From the NCBI GenBank assembly GCA_024860865.1, contig JACRDV010000079.1, positions 1-5,173 on the forward strand: a DNA stretch of 5,173 bases, read 5' to 3'. Shown piece after piece: positions 4,921-5,173 of the stretch. Source of the stretch: JACRDV01 sp024860865 [NCBI: Methanobacteriota archaeon] (GTDB taxonomy: Archaea; JACRDV01). The notes under the pieces were generated by a model. It had not been told where the DNA came from. It saw only the letters and a program-made list of their open reading frames with translations, and made no database searches. Made by a program: the position numbers and the translations under genes. The stretch's first letter is position 1. The number at the start of each line of letters is the position of its first letter.

Positions 4921-5173
4921 GTTGGGTTGGTACTTGAGCACTTGCTTGAACCCTTTGAAAGACTATCCGCCTTCCTTTTCGTGCTTTTTGAAGCGCCCCA
5001 ATTTTGACCATTTTGTTAAGCCACGAACTCGTGTATGCTCTGCTTAAGTTCAGCTGTTGGGCCATATCTTGAGTCGTGGCCTCTGGGGAATTATTAAAAA
5101 TGCTTAAAATTTTTTGCTGTAGGTCACCGGGAATCCTTTCAGGGGTTGAAAGGGCTTTATCCAACTTAGAATT
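4892..5173 (-). CDS. Winged helix-turn-helix DNA-binding protein (partial, 5' end outside window)
   Basis: This minus-strand frame has no stop before the right edge, so the gene very likely starts outside the window. The only internal candidate, a TTG at 5162-5164, lacks a ribosome-binding motif. The visible part has a first helix (LQQKILSIFNN, about 5090-5122), then a helix-turn-helix at about 4991-5077 (TTQDMAQQLNLSRAYTSSWLNKMVKIGAL). A basic wing follows (QKARKGRRIVFQRV, about 4949-4990), then a low-complexity tail rich in Gln, Pro, Thr and Ala that ends in TPSN. The layout is the MarR/ArsR-like winged-helix type common in archaeal transcription regulators; the two-step wording of a phasing helix plus a basic hairpin wing fits DNA binding. 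The gene is convergent with the deacetylase and overlaps its 3' end by 29 bp. A cofactor-binding or partner domain may lie in the unseen N-terminal part. The target is unknown. Confidence 0.7.
   Translation of the reverse strand, partial: NSKLDKALSTPERIPGDLQQKILSIFNNSPEATTQDMAQQLNLSRAYTSSWLNKMVKIGALQKARKGRRIVFQRVQASAQVPTQPTAQNTPSN

Noticed and set aside
1-5173. CRISPR array, tRNA, rRNA or insertion sequence
   Set aside because: No regularly spaced repeats, no cloverleaf or conserved rRNA segments and no transposase frame were found on either strand.

Overview
The window reads as a stretch of an AT-rich archaeal chromosome. The pointers to archaea are a TATA-like box placed to give a leaderless transcript, Shine-Dalgarno motifs of the GGAGG and GTGAT type, an archaeal-style short TctA-like permease, and a DUF4258/zinc-finger-AbrB pair of the kind common in archaea. 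The lineage cannot be fixed from the sequence; an uncultured archaeon is the safest statement.

Left part (1-2334): a possible tail of an upstream gene ends at 77. A promoter with an 11-bp direct repeat follows, then a two-gene operon joined by a 4-base ATGA overlap. The first gene encodes a membrane-anchored protein with three consecutive OB-fold repeats. The second encodes a TctA-like multi-pass permease of about 400 residues. No TctB or TctC partner is visible, so the pairing of OB folds with a permease is the functional puzzle of this half.

Middle part (2335-3288): a compact cassette holds a DUF4258 putative toxin and a zinc-finger/AbrB putative antitoxin, with palindromic sequence around the first start codon. 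Its arginine and isoleucine codons differ from those of the neighbours. Directly after it, and overlapping the antitoxin 3' end in another frame, lies what I read as the decayed remnant of a HEPN-domain gene. It keeps the diagnostic helix with the DWVIT...YYAMYQASLA pattern but has lost its N-terminus and carries stops and a frameshift. The locus therefore looks like a defence/toxin spot with turnover.

Right part (3289-5173): a small 118-residue protein with a beta-rich core and a proline-rich tail, preceded by a strong Shine-Dalgarno and followed by a hairpin terminator candidate. Next comes a complete class II-like histone deacetylase superfamily enzyme. Last is a convergent winged-helix DNA-binding gene on the minus strand. 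It overlaps the deacetylase 3' end by 29 bp and runs off the right edge of the window.

The genes do not form one pathway. The best supported functional units are the OB-fold/permease operon and the toxin-antitoxin cassette. The deacetylase and the winged-helix protein may both relate to chromatin or transcription, but only their position links them.
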